Assembly: GCF_900143095.1 (NCBI RefSeq)
Contig: NZ_FRDA01000005.1
Span: forward strand, 62,001 to 126,000
Source of the DNA: Pseudomonas asturiensis
Lineage (GTDB): Bacteria > Pseudomonadota > Gammaproteobacteria > Pseudomonadales > Pseudomonadaceae
Reading direction: 5' to 3'
Length of the DNA stretch: 64,000 bases
The notes below the pieces were generated by a model that saw nothing but the letters and a program-made list of their open reading frames with translations, made no database searches and was not told where the DNA came from. The position numbers and the translations under genes were made by a program. Below are positions 18,618 to 27,452 of the stretch, one piece after another. Each line of letters opens with the position of its first letter. Within the stretch, counting starts at the first letter, position 1.

Positions 18618-20096
18618 ATGGCATTTGACTTGAACAGCCTGTTGGTCGGGCTCGGTGCGGCGGCGTTACCGCTGCTGGCCTGGGTCTGGCATCTGCACGG
18701 TCAACTGACGCGCCGCGATGCCGAGACAGCGCTGCTGGATGAGCGTCTGAGCACGGCGCAGATGGCACAGGACGGTCTCAATGCCCAGCTGGACGCTGCC
18801 CGCGACGAGATCAGTGACCTTGGTCAGGCCAATGCGGCCAAGCAGGCGGACCTGGCGGCCTTGCGCCGTGAGGTCGAGTTGTTGCGTCAGGAATGTGATA
18901 ACGCTCGCGACGTTGCTCAGGGCTGGGTTCAGGAGCGGGCGGCGAAAGAAAGCGAGTTGCGTCGTCTCGACGCGCAATGCGCTGCCCTTGCTGCGGAGTT
19001 GCGCGAGCAGCAGGACAGTCACCAGCAACGGTTGAACGACCTTCAGGGTTCGCGCGATAAGTTGCGTGCCCAGTTCGCGGAACTGGCCGGCAAGATTTTC
19101 GACGAGCGTGAGCAGCGCTTCGCCGAGACCAGTCAGCAGCAACTGGGACAATTGCTCACACCCTTGAAGGAGCGGATTCAGTCGTTCGAGAAACGCGTCG
19201 AAGAAAGCTATCAGAACGAGGCCCGCGAGAGGTTCTCTCTGGCCAAGGAGCTGGAGCGCCTGCAGCAGCTCAATCTGCGCCTGAGCGACGAGGCCACCAA
19301 CCTGACGCGCGCGCTCAAGGGCCAGAAGACTCAAGGTAACTGGGGTGAGCTGATTCTGGAGCGGGTGCTTGAGCACGCAGGCCTGGAAAAGGGCCGGGAA
19401 TACCAGACCCAGGTCAGCCTCAAGGGACCCGACGGGGAGCGCTTCCAGCCAGACGTGCTGATCATGCTGCCGGGTGACAAACAGGTCGTGGTCGACGCCA
19501 AGGTCAGTCTCACGGCTTATCAGCAATACGTTTCGGCAGATGACGACGTGATCGGTCAGGCGGCGCTGAAACAGCATGTACTGTCGCTGCGTAACCACGT
19601 CAAAGGGCTTTCAGGCAAGGATTACAAGCGGCTTGAAGGGCTGCACAGCCTGGATTTCGTGCTGCTTTTCGTGCCTATCGAAGCGGCCTTTTCCGCGGCG
19701 CTTCAGGCCGAGCCGACCCTCTTTCAGGAAGCCTTCGACCGAAACATCGTGATCGTCAGCCCTACAACGCTTCTGGCAACCTTGCGTGTGATCGACAGCC
19801 TGTGGAAGCAGGAGCGTCAGAGCCAGAATGCGCGGGAGATCGCCGAGCGCGCGGGCTGGCTGTACGACAAGTTCGTGCTGTTCATTCAGGATCTGGACGA
19901 AGTGGGCAGCCGCCTTCAGCAACTGGATAAAGCGTATTCGGCGGCGCGCAACAAGCTGACGGACGGGCGTGGCAATCTGGTCAGTCGCAGCGAACAGCTC
20001 AAGCTGCTGGGCGCCCGTGCCAGCAAGAGCCTGCCGGCTGATCTGCTGGAGCGCGCGATGACCGACGAGGAAGGACTGGTCCGGTTGCCGGAGTGA
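18618..20096 (+). CDS. rmuC: DNA recombination protein RmuC
   Basis: A 492-residue protein with one N-terminal membrane segment (LLVGLGAAALPLLAWVW), a long coiled coil over residues 30-200 rich in Gln, Glu and Ala, and a C-terminal nuclease-like domain with GNWGELILERVLEHAGL, PDVLIMLPGDKQVVVDAKVSLTAY (PD-(D/E)xK-like DAK) and DFVLLFVPIEAAF. RmuC limits inversions between short inverted repeats. GGAG precedes the start. Confidence 0.93.
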   Translation: MAFDLNSLLVGLGAAALPLLAWVWHLHGQLTRRDAETALLDERLSTAQMAQDGLNAQLDAARDEISDLGQANAAKQADLAALRREVELLRQECDNARDVAQGWVQERAAKESELRRLDAQCAALAAELREQQDSHQQRLNDLQGSRDKLRAQFAELAGKIFDEREQRFAETSQQQLGQLLTPLKERIQSFEKRVEESYQNEARERFSLAKELERLQQLNLRLSDEATNLTRALKGQKTQGNWGELILERVLEHAGLEKGREYQTQVSLKGPDGERFQPDVLIMLPGDKQVVVDAKVSLTAYQQYVSADDDVIGQAALKQHVLSLRNHVKGLSGKDYKRLEGLHSLDFVLLFVPIEAAFSAALQAEPTLFQEAFDRNIVIVSPTTLLATLRVIDSLWKQERQSQNAREIAERAGWLYDKFVLFIQDLDEVGSRLQQLDKAYSAARNKLTDGRGNLVSRSEQLKLLGARASKSLPADLLERAMTDEEGLVRLPE

Positions 20097-20270
20097 GCGG
20101 GCACATGTCCGTCCGTCGCAAAGACTAGATGGAAAGCTCCACAGATGTCACATTGCCAATATCGGGAAAATTGTTTTCCGTAATGCTCGGCGAACCAATG
20201 ACAAGCTTCTATGATCTCTATTGAGTGATCAGCACAGGTTGGTTGCCGTGTTTTCCCTTAAGGGGGCTTT

Positions 20271-20393
20271 ATGAACAGCAAACTGCAAGAATGGCTCCAT
20301 GATCTGGGTGTCGCGCTGGGTCTGATCGAACGTCCGAAACTACAGCCGATACCGGTTCGTACTGAAGACCCACGTCGTCGTCCGCGCCGCTAG
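20271..20393 (+). CDS. Small basic protein, 40 residues
   Basis: ATG 20271 follows a strong ribosome site (AAGGGGG). The peptide begins with an amphipathic helix (KLQEWLHDLGVALGLIE) and ends in a Pro/Arg-rich tail (DPRRRPRR). Good codon usage and the ribosome site argue for a real gene too short for ordinary callers. Function unknown. Confidence 0.6.
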   Translation: MNSKLQEWLHDLGVALGLIERPKLQPIPVRTEDPRRRPRR

Positions 20394-20479
20394 GCCCGAC
20401 CCGCATGTGCTGCCGCCAGGGCAGTGCAAAAACGCCATGGCATCGGGGCGCACCAGCGTCCCGATATAAAGGTGTTGTG

Positions 20480-20794
20480 TCACTGTCGCCATGGGGCGCG
20501 GCGGTGTTTGTTCTCCTGACCTTCCCCCTCTTGTGACGATTCCTGCTGCATCAACAGAATCAGGTCCACCACCATGGGTAACGACAGGTGCTCAGGTCGA
20601 TTGAGCGCGCGCTGGCGAATGAACTCGGGAAACTCGAAATTGAATTCGTGCCCCAACTGGCTGAACAGCTCGTTTACGTCGGCGTCGTCCAGTACCAGGT
20701 CCCGGAACGTGGCTTCATCGCGGATCTCAGCCTTGTCCACCAGAATGATGCCCAGCGCATCCAGCACCCTTTGTTTGATCCCCTCGCGATTCAT
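20480..20794 (-). CDS. Acyl-carrier-like protein without the phosphopantetheine serine
   Basis: A 104-residue protein from ATG 20794 (AGGGG upstream). Its centre aligns without gaps to the helix II region of acyl carrier proteins: where ACPs have D-L-G-A-D-S-L-D-x-x-E-L, this one has D-L-V-L-D-D-A-D-V-N-E-L, and EFNFEFPE matches the EFDxEIPD end. The carrier Ser is Asp, so it should not be pantetheinylated. A charged tail (SSQEGEGQENKHRRAP) follows. The ACP-fold call is inference from this alignment. Confidence 0.6.
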   Translation of the reverse strand: MNREGIKQRVLDALGIILVDKAEIRDEATFRDLVLDDADVNELFSQLGHEFNFEFPEFIRQRALNRPEHLSLPMVVDLILLMQQESSQEGEGQENKHRRAPWRQ

Positions 20795-21003
20795 GAGAGC
20801 CCCTGATGTTGATCGTGTGATCCAATAGGGGGACTTCATGTCACCAGCCCTGTGTATTGAGGCTAGCTGAAATCCAAAGCGCAGCCGCCCATTGCGTCGG
20901 CGCAAAGGCGCCGAGTTGTTTAAACTGCCGCGTTACGCGACAGACGGCAGAGAGTGCCATCCGATGTCGTGCCAGCGCCTTCAGAAAGAGTAGTAAAAAA
21001 CCG

Positions 21004-21609
21004 ATGCCCCGCGCCCGATGTGAACGTTGCCTGCGCCCTGACGCTCATTGCCTGTGCGCCTTGATTCCGCAGCTGGACAGCCGAACCCGTGTGCTGATAT
21101 TGCAGCACACGAGCGAGGCGGGACATGCACTGAACACTGCACGTCTGGCCGCGCTCGGACTGACCCATGCGCAAATAAAGGTCGGGGAAGTATTCGACGA
21201 CCTGGAGGGCTTGCTCAGTCCGCCGGGCTATCAGGCTCGTCTGCTGTTTCCGGGGGAGGGGGCTCAACCGCTGGAGTGTCAGTCTGCCGAGGCGCTGCCC
21301 ACCCTGTTGGTGGTGCCCGACGGCACCTGGCGCAAGGCGCGCAAGCTACTGCACCTGAATCCGCTGCTGGCCGCCTTGCCGAGGGTAACGCTTGGTGATG
21401 TTCCGGCGTCGCGTTATCGCCTGCGCAAAGCGCCAGGACCGGATGCGTTGTCCACCCTTGAGGCAATCGTCCATGCCTTGCAGACGCTCGAAGCCCCTGC
21501 GACCTTCGAAGCGCTGCTCAAACCGTTCGACGCGTTGATAGACGGCCAGATTCAGGCCATGGGCAGCGAAACCTATCGGCGCAATCACGGCTTGCGTGAA
21601 CGTGAATAA
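21004..21609 (+). CDS. DTW-domain protein, probable tRNA-uridine aminocarboxypropyltransferase
   Basis: The 201-residue protein starts with a zinc-type cysteine cluster (CERCLRPDAHCLC), then RVLILQHTSEAGHALNTARLA, and has the DGTW form of the DTW motif in VVPDGTWRKARKLLHLNP. Members (TapT/TrmB-unrelated DTW family) add the acp group from SAM to a tRNA uridine. ATG 21004 places the cysteines at the N-terminus as in the family; longer in-frame starts are unlikely. Which uridine is modified is not visible. Confidence 0.85.
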   Translation: MPRARCERCLRPDAHCLCALIPQLDSRTRVLILQHTSEAGHALNTARLAALGLTHAQIKVGEVFDDLEGLLSPPGYQARLLFPGEGAQPLECQSAEALPTLLVVPDGTWRKARKLLHLNPLLAALPRVTLGDVPASRYRLRKAPGPDALSTLEAIVHALQTLEAPATFEALLKPFDALIDGQIQAMGSETYRRNHGLRERE

Positions 21610-21705
21610 AACACTTCGGGGTCATAACGCTGTGCAGCTGTAACTGTTGCTTTTCGGATCAGCGCCTAGAATGAAGAGCTTGTCCTGACTCTTTCGGAAC
21701 CTGTG

Positions 21706-22665
21706 ATGCACATCTCTTCTGGCCGCTGGGTGTATGGCCTCTGCCTTGCGTTGTTGACTGCGCTGCTCTGGGGCATTTTGCCCGTCAAACTCAAACAGGT
21801 GCTGCATACCATGGACCCGGTGACTGTCACCTGGTTCAGGTTACTGGTGTCCGGTTCCGTGCTGTTTATATGGCTGGCGTCGGTCAAGCGGTTGCCCAGC
21901 TTCACGTTGCTGGGGCGTCGGGGCAAGGTGCTGGTGCTACTGGCCGTGCTCGGGTTGGTGGGTAATTACATGCTGTACCTGGTCGGTCTGCGCATGCTGA
22001 GCCCCGGTACGACACAGCTGTTGATTCAGATCGGCCCGATTCTGTTGCTGATCAGCAGCATCTTTCTGTTCAAGGAGCGTTTCAGTATCGGGCAGGGCAT
22101 CGGTCTTGCGATATTGCTGGTCGGCTTCGGGCTGTTTTTCAATCAGCGGCTGGTCGAGTTGCTCACGTCGTTGGGTGATTACACCCTGGGTGTGCTGATC
22201 GTGCTGACGGCGTCGGTGGTCTGGACCTTCTACGGGTTAAGCCAGAAGCAACTGCTGACGGTGTGGAATTCATTGCAGGTCATGATGGTGATCTACCTGT
22301 TCTGCGCGCTCTTGATCACGCCGTGGGCGCATCCTGCCGAGGCCTTGCAACTGAGCCCGCTGCAAGGCTGGCTGTTGCTCGCATGCTGCCTGAACACGCT
22401 TGTGGCGTATGGTGCTTTCGCCGAAGCGCTGGCGCACTGGGAGGCCTCTCGTGTAAGCGCGACACTGGCGCTGACGCCGTTGATCACATTGGGCACGGTG
22501 GCAATTGCCGCCTGGCTGTGGCCAACCTATGTGCAGGCCGAAGAGATCAATGCGCTGGGTTATGGCGGTGCGTTGCTGGTGGTCCTGGGGTCGGCCCTGA
22601 CGGCCCTAGGGCCGTCACTGGTTGCGGGGCTCAGGGCGAGAAGGGCCAGGCTGGCGCAGGCTTGA
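21706..22665 (+). CDS. EamA-family DMT transporter
   Basis: A 319-residue inner-membrane protein with about ten hydrophobic helices arranged as two EamA repeats, including VTWFRLLVSGSVLF in the first and ALAHWEASRVSATLALTPLITLGTV in the second. RarD/YdcZ-like metabolite exporters share this fold; the substrate is unknown. ATG 21706 is chosen over GTG 21703. It ends 6 bases from the convergent oxidoreductase gene. Confidence 0.85.
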   Translation: MHISSGRWVYGLCLALLTALLWGILPVKLKQVLHTMDPVTVTWFRLLVSGSVLFIWLASVKRLPSFTLLGRRGKVLVLLAVLGLVGNYMLYLVGLRMLSPGTTQLLIQIGPILLLISSIFLFKERFSIGQGIGLAILLVGFGLFFNQRLVELLTSLGDYTLGVLIVLTASVVWTFYGLSQKQLLTVWNSLQVMMVIYLFCALLITPWAHPAEALQLSPLQGWLLLACCLNTLVAYGAFAEALAHWEASRVSATLALTPLITLGTVAIAAWLWPTYVQAEEINALGYGGALLVVLGSALTALGPSLVAGLRARRARLAQA

Positions 22666-22671
22666 AGCGAT

Positions 22672-23286
22672 TCAGCGCTTGCCCAGAGCGAGCGCCTGAT
22701 GAAGCCACTGTTGCCGCTGCTCTTCGGTCGAGGTGCGCACCGGCGCGAATTCCGTCAGACGCCGGGTCTTTATCCCGCAGAACGCAAGAATTGTGCGAAT
22801 CATCTGCCGATGTGCCGGCGCACCGTAAATCCAGTGGAAGTAGCGGGGCGGGGTGTCCATGGTCACCAGCAACTCTGCGGTCCGGCCTCTGAGCAGTTCG
22901 TTGGAGGGATGCCGGCGTCCGTGGGCCTTGAAGGCAAAACCTGGCGTCAGGACCCGGTCGAAAAACCCGGTCAGCAGCGCGGGCAGTCCACCCCACCAGA
23001 CCGGATAGACGAACACCAGATGCTCAGCCCAGTGAATCTGCCGCTGGGCTTCGAGCAGGTCGTGCTCCAGCGCCTGGCTTTGTTCGTAGCCGTGATGCAG
23101 GATCGGATCGAAATCCAGCTCCCCCAGCTTCAAGACCCGCACCACATGCCCTTCACTGCGCGCACCTTGTGAGTAGGCTTCGCCGAGGGCGTGGCACAAG
23201 CTCGTGGTCTTTGGCGTGCCATAGACCATCAGGATGCGTTTGCCGCTGCCTTCCAGCGGCGTGGCGCCACTTTTGGCGTCAGCCAT
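22672..23286 (-). CDS. NAD(P)H-dependent oxidoreductase, flavodoxin-like fold
   Basis: A 204-residue protein of the KefF/MdaB/NQO type: [23 protein letters not shown] (FMN phosphate loop), the [33 protein letters not shown] core, and a [14 protein letters not shown] strand. It probably reduces quinones or similar acceptors in the cytoplasm. ATG 23286 overlaps the fumC stop by 8 bases (ATGGCTGA), so the two genes form an operon. Confidence 0.85.
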   Translation of the reverse strand: MADAKSGATPLEGSGKRILMVYGTPKTTSLCHALGEAYSQGARSEGHVVRVLKLGELDFDPILHHGYEQSQALEHDLLEAQRQIHWAEHLVFVYPVWWGGLPALLTGFFDRVLTPGFAFKAHGRRHPSNELLRGRTAELLVTMDTPPRYFHWIYGAPAHRQMIRTILAFCGIKTRRLTEFAPVRTSTEEQRQQWLHQALALGKR

Positions 23287-24673
23287 TGCTGCCAGCCTCG
23301 AGCATCTTGTCCGGGCGTACCCAGGCGTCGAACTCTTCATCGGTCAGAAAGCCCAGCTCCAGCGCAGCTTCACGCAGGGTCAGGCCGTCGCTGTAGGCCT
23401 TTTTGGCAATCTGGGCCGACTTGTCGTAGCCAATGTGCGGGTTCAGTGCGGTCACCAGCATCAGGCCGCGTTCCAGGTGCTCCGCCATTTTTTCCGCGTC
23501 AGGTTCCATGCCGGCAATGCAGTGCTCGTTGAAGTTGCTGCAGCCGTCGGCCAGCAAACGGATCGACTGCAGAATGTTATGAATGATCACCGGTTTGTAG
23601 ACGTTGAGCTGCAAGTGGCCCTGGCTCGCGGCAAAGCCGATGGTCACGTCATTGCCCATGACCTGACACGCCAGCATCGACAGCGCCTCGCACTGCGTCG
23701 GGTTGACTTTGCCTGGCATGATCGAGCTGCCGGGCTCATTGGCGGGCAGGCGCACTTCGGCCAGCCCCGCGCGAGGTCCGGAACCAAGCAGGCGCAGGTC
23801 GTTGGCGATTTTCATCAGTGCCACAGCCAGGGTCTTGAGTGCACCGGACAGCGCGGTGAGTGGCTCGTGACCCGCCAACGCCGCGAACTTGTTGGGCGCG
23901 GTGACGAAGGGCAGCCCGGACAAGGCAGCCAGTTCGGCAGCCACAGCTTCGGCGAAGCCCTTGGGCGAATTCAGCCCGGTGCCCACGGCGGTGCCGCCCT
24001 GAGCCAGTTCATACACCGCTGGCAGCGCGGCGCGGATGGCTTTTTCCGCGTAGTCCAGTTGAGCGACAAAGCCCGACAGTTCCTGGCCGAAGGTGATCGG
24101 CGTGGCGTCCATCATGTGCGTGCGGCCGGTCTTGACCAGCTTCATGTGGCGCGCCGATTGCTCGGCGAGACCCGTGGACAGCTCGGCAATCGCCGGCAAC
24201 AGCTTTTCTTTCACCGCCTGCGCCGTGGCGATGTGCATGGCAGTCGGGAAGCAGTCGTTGGAGCTTTGCGAGCGATTGACGTGATCGTTAGGATGTACTG
24301 GCGATTTGCCGCCCCGGCCCTGGCCTGCCAGTTCATTGGCGCGCCCGGCAATCACTTCATTGACGTTCATGTTGCTCTGCGTGCCACTGCCGGTCTGCCA
24401 GACCACCAGCGGAAACTGCGCGTCATGCTGACCGGCAAGCACTTCGTCGGCGGCCTGTTCAATCAGACGGGCGACGTCGGCGGGCAGGTCGCCGTTACGG
24501 TTATTGACGCGGGCGGCGGCTTTCTTGATCAGTGTCAGTGCGTGCAACACCGGCAGCGGCATGCGTTGATCGCCGATGGCGAAGTTGATCAGTGAGCGTT
24601 GGGTCTGGGCTCCCCAATAAGCGTCTTCAGGGACTTCGATCGGGCCAATGCTATCGGTTTCTGTGCGGCTCAC
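23279..24673 (-). CDS. fumC: Class II fumarate hydratase
   Basis: Fumarase C interconverts fumarate and malate without an iron-sulfur cluster. The 464-residue protein has the family signature [15 protein letters not shown] near its C-terminal half, along with [17 protein letters not shown] and [16 protein letters not shown]. The start is GTG 24673, preceded by AAAGGAG; this gives the standard length, while longer upstream starts do not. It is first in a two-gene unit with the oxidoreductase. Confidence 0.95.
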   Translation of the reverse strand: MSRTETDSIGPIEVPEDAYWGAQTQRSLINFAIGDQRMPLPVLHALTLIKKAAARVNNRNGDLPADVARLIEQAADEVLAGQHDAQFPLVVWQTGSGTQSNMNVNEVIAGRANELAGQGRGGKSPVHPNDHVNRSQSSNDCFPTAMHIATAQAVKEKLLPAIAELSTGLAEQSARHMKLVKTGRTHMMDATPITFGQELSGFVAQLDYAEKAIRAALPAVYELAQGGTAVGTGLNSPKGFAEAVAAELAALSGLPFVTAPNKFAALAGHEPLTALSGALKTLAVALMKIANDLRLLGSGPRAGLAEVRLPANEPGSSIMPGKVNPTQCEALSMLACQVMGNDVTIGFAASQGHLQLNVYKPVIIHNILQSIRLLADGCSNFNEHCIAGMEPDAEKMAEHLERGLMLVTALNPHIGYDKSAQIAKKAYSDGLTLREAALELGFLTDEEFDAWVRPDKMLEAGSNG

Positions 24674-24842
24674 TGTGCTTACTCCTTTAAGTGCATTGCA
24701 GGTTAGGTGTCCAGATGGAGGCAGGGTTCCCGAGCATCGCTTTTTAACCGCTCGGCGAACCGGGGGGTTGAGCCAAAAGGCTACATAAGCGCAGAATGGT
24801 CGGCCCTGGGGTAATGCCTCGTTTGCTAGATAAGGAAACTCG

Positions 24843-25370
24843 ATGACCCGTCTTCGTGCCATCTGTACAGCGGTAGCTCTGGTCTGCGCCAGTGGTCAGG
24901 TCCTTGCCGACACCGCCAGTCACAATGCGAGTGCCGAAACGTTCCTGAAGCTCGCCAACGCCGATCGCCTGGGCGCTCCGGTCTATGCACAAGTACAGCA
25001 GATGTTTGCCCAGCGCTTCGCCGAAACCAAGGCTCCAGCCTCGAAAAAGGCTTTGCTTGAGACGTATCAGGCCAAAGCCAACACCGCACTGGACCAGGCC
25101 ATTGGCTGGAACAAGCTGAAACCTGAAATGGTCAAGCTCTACACCGCCAACTTCACCGAAAGCGAGCTCAAGGACCTGGTTGCGTTCTACCAGTCGCCAC
25201 TGGGCAAGAAAGTGATGACCAAAATGCCTGAACTGGCCCAGCAATCGGCCCAGTTGACCCAGGGCAAGCTGGAAAGCGCAGTGCCGGTCGTCAACAAGCT
25301 GCTCGCCGACATGACCGCCGAACTGGAACCTGCCAAAGCCGCTGCTCCGGCTCCGGCCAAGAAGCCTTAA
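24843..25370 (+). CDS. DUF2059-family exported protein
   Basis: The 175-residue protein has a signal peptide (cleavage near VLA-DTAS), two helical repeats, and the DUF2059 core [28 protein letters not shown]. The C-terminus is Ala/Pro/Lys-rich. Periplasmic location is likely. Function of the family is unknown. It lies 12 bases ahead of the bolA-like gene. Confidence 0.85.
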   Translation: MTRLRAICTAVALVCASGQVLADTASHNASAETFLKLANADRLGAPVYAQVQQMFAQRFAETKAPASKKALLETYQAKANTALDQAIGWNKLKPEMVKLYTANFTESELKDLVAFYQSPLGKKVMTKMPELAQQSAQLTQGKLESAVPVVNKLLADMTAELEPAKAAAPAPAKKP

Positions 25371-25382
25371 GCGAATCCCGTC

Positions 25383-25676
25383 ATGACCATGCAGACACGT
25401 ATCGAGTCGGCACTGGCGTTGCTGCAGCCGCACCACTTGCAAGTGCTCGACGAGAGCCACATGCACAGTCGCGGTGAGCAGACGCACTACAAGGCCATTC
25501 TGGTCAGTGACCAGTTTCAGGGCCTTAACTCGGTCAAGCGTCACCAGAAGGTGTACGCCACGCTGGGTGCCCTGATGGGCGAGTTCCACGCCCTGGCCCT
25601 GCACACCTATACTCCAGAGGAGTGGGCGAAGACAGGCTCAGCGCCAGCCTCGCCGACGTGCGCTGGCGGTCATTGA
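25383..25676 (+). CDS. bolA: BolA-family protein
   Basis: A 97-residue BolA protein with the family core LDESHMHSRGEQTHYKAILVSDQFQGLNSVKRHQKVYATL and the helical end MGEFHALALHTYTPEEW. BolA proteins bind monothiol glutaredoxins and Fe-S clusters and influence cell shape and stress response. An in-frame ATG at 25389 is an alternative start. The C-terminus carries a short extra tail with a Cys. Confidence 0.88.
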   Translation: MTMQTRIESALALLQPHHLQVLDESHMHSRGEQTHYKAILVSDQFQGLNSVKRHQKVYATLGALMGEFHALALHTYTPEEWAKTGSAPASPTCAGGH

Positions 25677-25704
25677 CCGCTAGCGTGCCTGGGTTGTCGG
25701 GTGG

Positions 25705-25734
25705 TTGATTCAAATCAGCATTGATTCAAATCAA
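25705..25734. promoter_or_regulatory. Tandem ANR/FNR-type boxes upstream of trhO
   Basis: Two copies of TTGATTCAAATCA lie 16 bases apart (25705-25717 and 25721-25733). The second extends to TTGAT-TCAA-ATCAA, a perfect match to the FNR/ANR consensus TTGAT-N4-ATCAA; the first differs in one terminal base. A TAGAAT -10-like hexamer follows at 25768. Oxygen-responsive control by ANR is an inference. Confidence 0.6.
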
Positions 25735-25774
25735 CGCCGCGACATACCTGCACAACCCCGGTTTTGCTAGAATC

Positions 25775-25805
25775 CGCACCGCGCCGCCTGGCCGGTGCGT
25801 TTTTT
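25775..25805 (+). terminator. Terminator or attenuator in the bolA-trhO gap
   Basis: CGCACCG pairs with CGGTGCG around an 11-base loop and is followed by six Ts. It could end bolA transcripts, or act as an attenuator if transcription starts from the TAGAAT hexamer just upstream. Confidence 0.6.
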
Positions 25806-25862
25806 CGTTCAGCATTCAATGTCCGGTAGGCCCTTTGCGAGGGTCGCCACCTGGAGAGATAC

Positions 25863-26816
25863 ATGACTCAACAGTCGATCAGTCAGCCGATCGTCGTGGC
25901 TGCGCTATACAAATTCGTCACCCTCAGCGATTACGTCGCGTTCCGTGAGCCGCTGCTGCAGGCCATGGTCGATAACGGCATCAAGGGCACCTTGCTGATC
26001 GCCGAAGAAGGCATCAATGGCACGGTTTCCGGCAGCCGCGAAGGTATCGACGGCCTGATGGTGTGGTTGCGCAGCGACCCGCGTCTGGTCGATATCGACC
26101 ACAAGGAATCCTATTGCGACGAGCAGCCGTTCTATCGCACCAAGGTCAAGCTCAAGAAAGAGATCGTGACCCTGGGCGTTGAAGGCGTCGATCCCAACAA
26201 GGCTGTCGGTACGTATGTCGAGCCCAAGGACTGGAACGACCTGATCGCCGATCCCGAGGTGTTGCTGATCGACACACGCAATGACTACGAGGTCTCCATC
26301 GGCACGTTCGAAGGTGCGATCGACCCCAAGACCACGTCGTTCCGCGAATTTCCCGATTACATAAAAGAGCACTTCGATCCGGCCGTGCACAAGAAGGTTG
26401 CGATGTTCTGCACCGGTGGCATTCGCTGCGAAAAAGCCTCCAGCTACATGCTGGGCGAGGGCTTTGAAGAGGTGTATCACCTCAAGGGTGGCATTCTCAA
26501 ATACCTTGAAGAAGTGCCCCAAGAGCAAAGCCAGTGGCGCGGGGACTGTTTTGTCTTCGACAATCGTGTCACCGTGCGCCACGACCTCACCGAAGGCGAT
26601 TACGATCAGTGCCATGCCTGTCGCACGCCGATCAGCGCTGAAGACCGCGCCAGCGAGCATTACTCGCCGGGCGTGAGTTGCCCGCATTGCTGGGATTCGT
26701 TGAGCGAGAAAACCCGCCGCAGTGCCATTGATCGGCAAAAGCAGATCGAACTGGCCAAGGCGCGTAACCAGCCACACCCCATCGGTCGTAACTACCGTTT
26801 GCCATCCGAGGCCTGA
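25863..26816 (+). CDS. trhO: tRNA uridine(34) hydroxylase (rhodanese-related)
   Basis: TrhO (formerly YceA) hydroxylates wobble uridine 34 in an oxygen-dependent way. The 317-residue protein has an N-terminal acylphosphatase-like domain ([20 protein letters not shown]), a rhodanese domain with catalytic Cys near residue 183 in [17 protein letters not shown], and a Cys-rich C-terminal segment ([10 protein letters not shown]...CPHCWDSL). GGAG lies before the start. The gap upstream carries ANR-type sites. Confidence 0.93.
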   Translation: MTQQSISQPIVVAALYKFVTLSDYVAFREPLLQAMVDNGIKGTLLIAEEGINGTVSGSREGIDGLMVWLRSDPRLVDIDHKESYCDEQPFYRTKVKLKKEIVTLGVEGVDPNKAVGTYVEPKDWNDLIADPEVLLIDTRNDYEVSIGTFEGAIDPKTTSFREFPDYIKEHFDPAVHKKVAMFCTGGIRCEKASSYMLGEGFEEVYHLKGGILKYLEEVPQEQSQWRGDCFVFDNRVTVRHDLTEGDYDQCHACRTPISAEDRASEHYSPGVSCPHCWDSLSEKTRRSAIDRQKQIELAKARNQPHPIGRNYRLPSEA

Positions 26817-26819
26817 GCC

Positions 26820-27452
26820 ATGTCCGCCCGCCTGATCTATGTCATGGACCCTATGTGCTCCTGGTGCTGGGGCTTTGCTCCGGTTGCCGATGCGCTGGTG
26901 CAACAGGCTAGGGCGGCGGGAGTGTCGCTGCATCTGGTGATGGGCGGACTGCGCTCGGAGTCCTCGCCGCTCGAAGCCTCCAAGCGACGCTACATTCTTG
27001 AACACTGGCAGGCGGTCGAGGAAGCCACCGGCCAGACGTTCCTGCGCGAGGGTGCCTTGCCGGAAGGCTTCGTGTATGACACCACGCCCGCGTGCCTGGC
27101 CGTCACCGCAGCACGGTCTCTTGACCCGCAGCAAGCCTGGGAACTGGTCAAGCTGATTCAGCAGGCGTTTTATGCTCAGGGTTGTGATGTGACGCGGCCT
27201 GCCATTCTGGCCGAACTTGCCGAACAGGCCGGGCTTTCACGCCAACGGTTCGCCGACGCGTTCGACAGTGTCGAGCAGCAGGCGGCCACGGCAGCCGATT
27301 TCGCCTGGTCACAGGATCTGGGTATTGCAGGTTTTCCGACCTTGCTGGCCGAGCGCAACGGCCAACTGGCCCTGCTGACCAACGGCTATCAACCCTTGAG
27401 TGCGCTGTCGCCATTGCTCGGCCGTTGGCTGGAGCGTGCGGCCAGTGCGTGA
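26820..27452 (+). CDS. DsbA-family thiol oxidoreductase
   Basis: A 210-residue DsbA/FrnE-like protein with CSWC at residues 13-16 (YVMDPMCSWCWGFAP) and the cis-Pro region in GIAGFPTLLAE. There is no signal peptide, so it is likely cytoplasmic. It starts 3 bases after trhO and its end overlaps the ABC gene start, suggesting one transcript. Confidence 0.85.
   Translation: MSARLIYVMDPMCSWCWGFAPVADALVQQARAAGVSLHLVMGGLRSESSPLEASKRRYILEHWQAVEEATGQTFLREGALPEGFVYDTTPACLAVTAARSLDPQQAWELVKLIQQAFYAQGCDVTRPAILAELAEQAGLSRQRFADAFDSVEQQAATAADFAWSQDLGIAGFPTLLAERNGQLALLTNGYQPLSALSPLLGRWLERAASA

Noticed and set aside
20159-20180. Small palindrome GGAAAA-TTG-TTTTCC upstream of the 40-residue gene
   Set aside because: Short and AT-rich; expected by chance in intergenic DNA.
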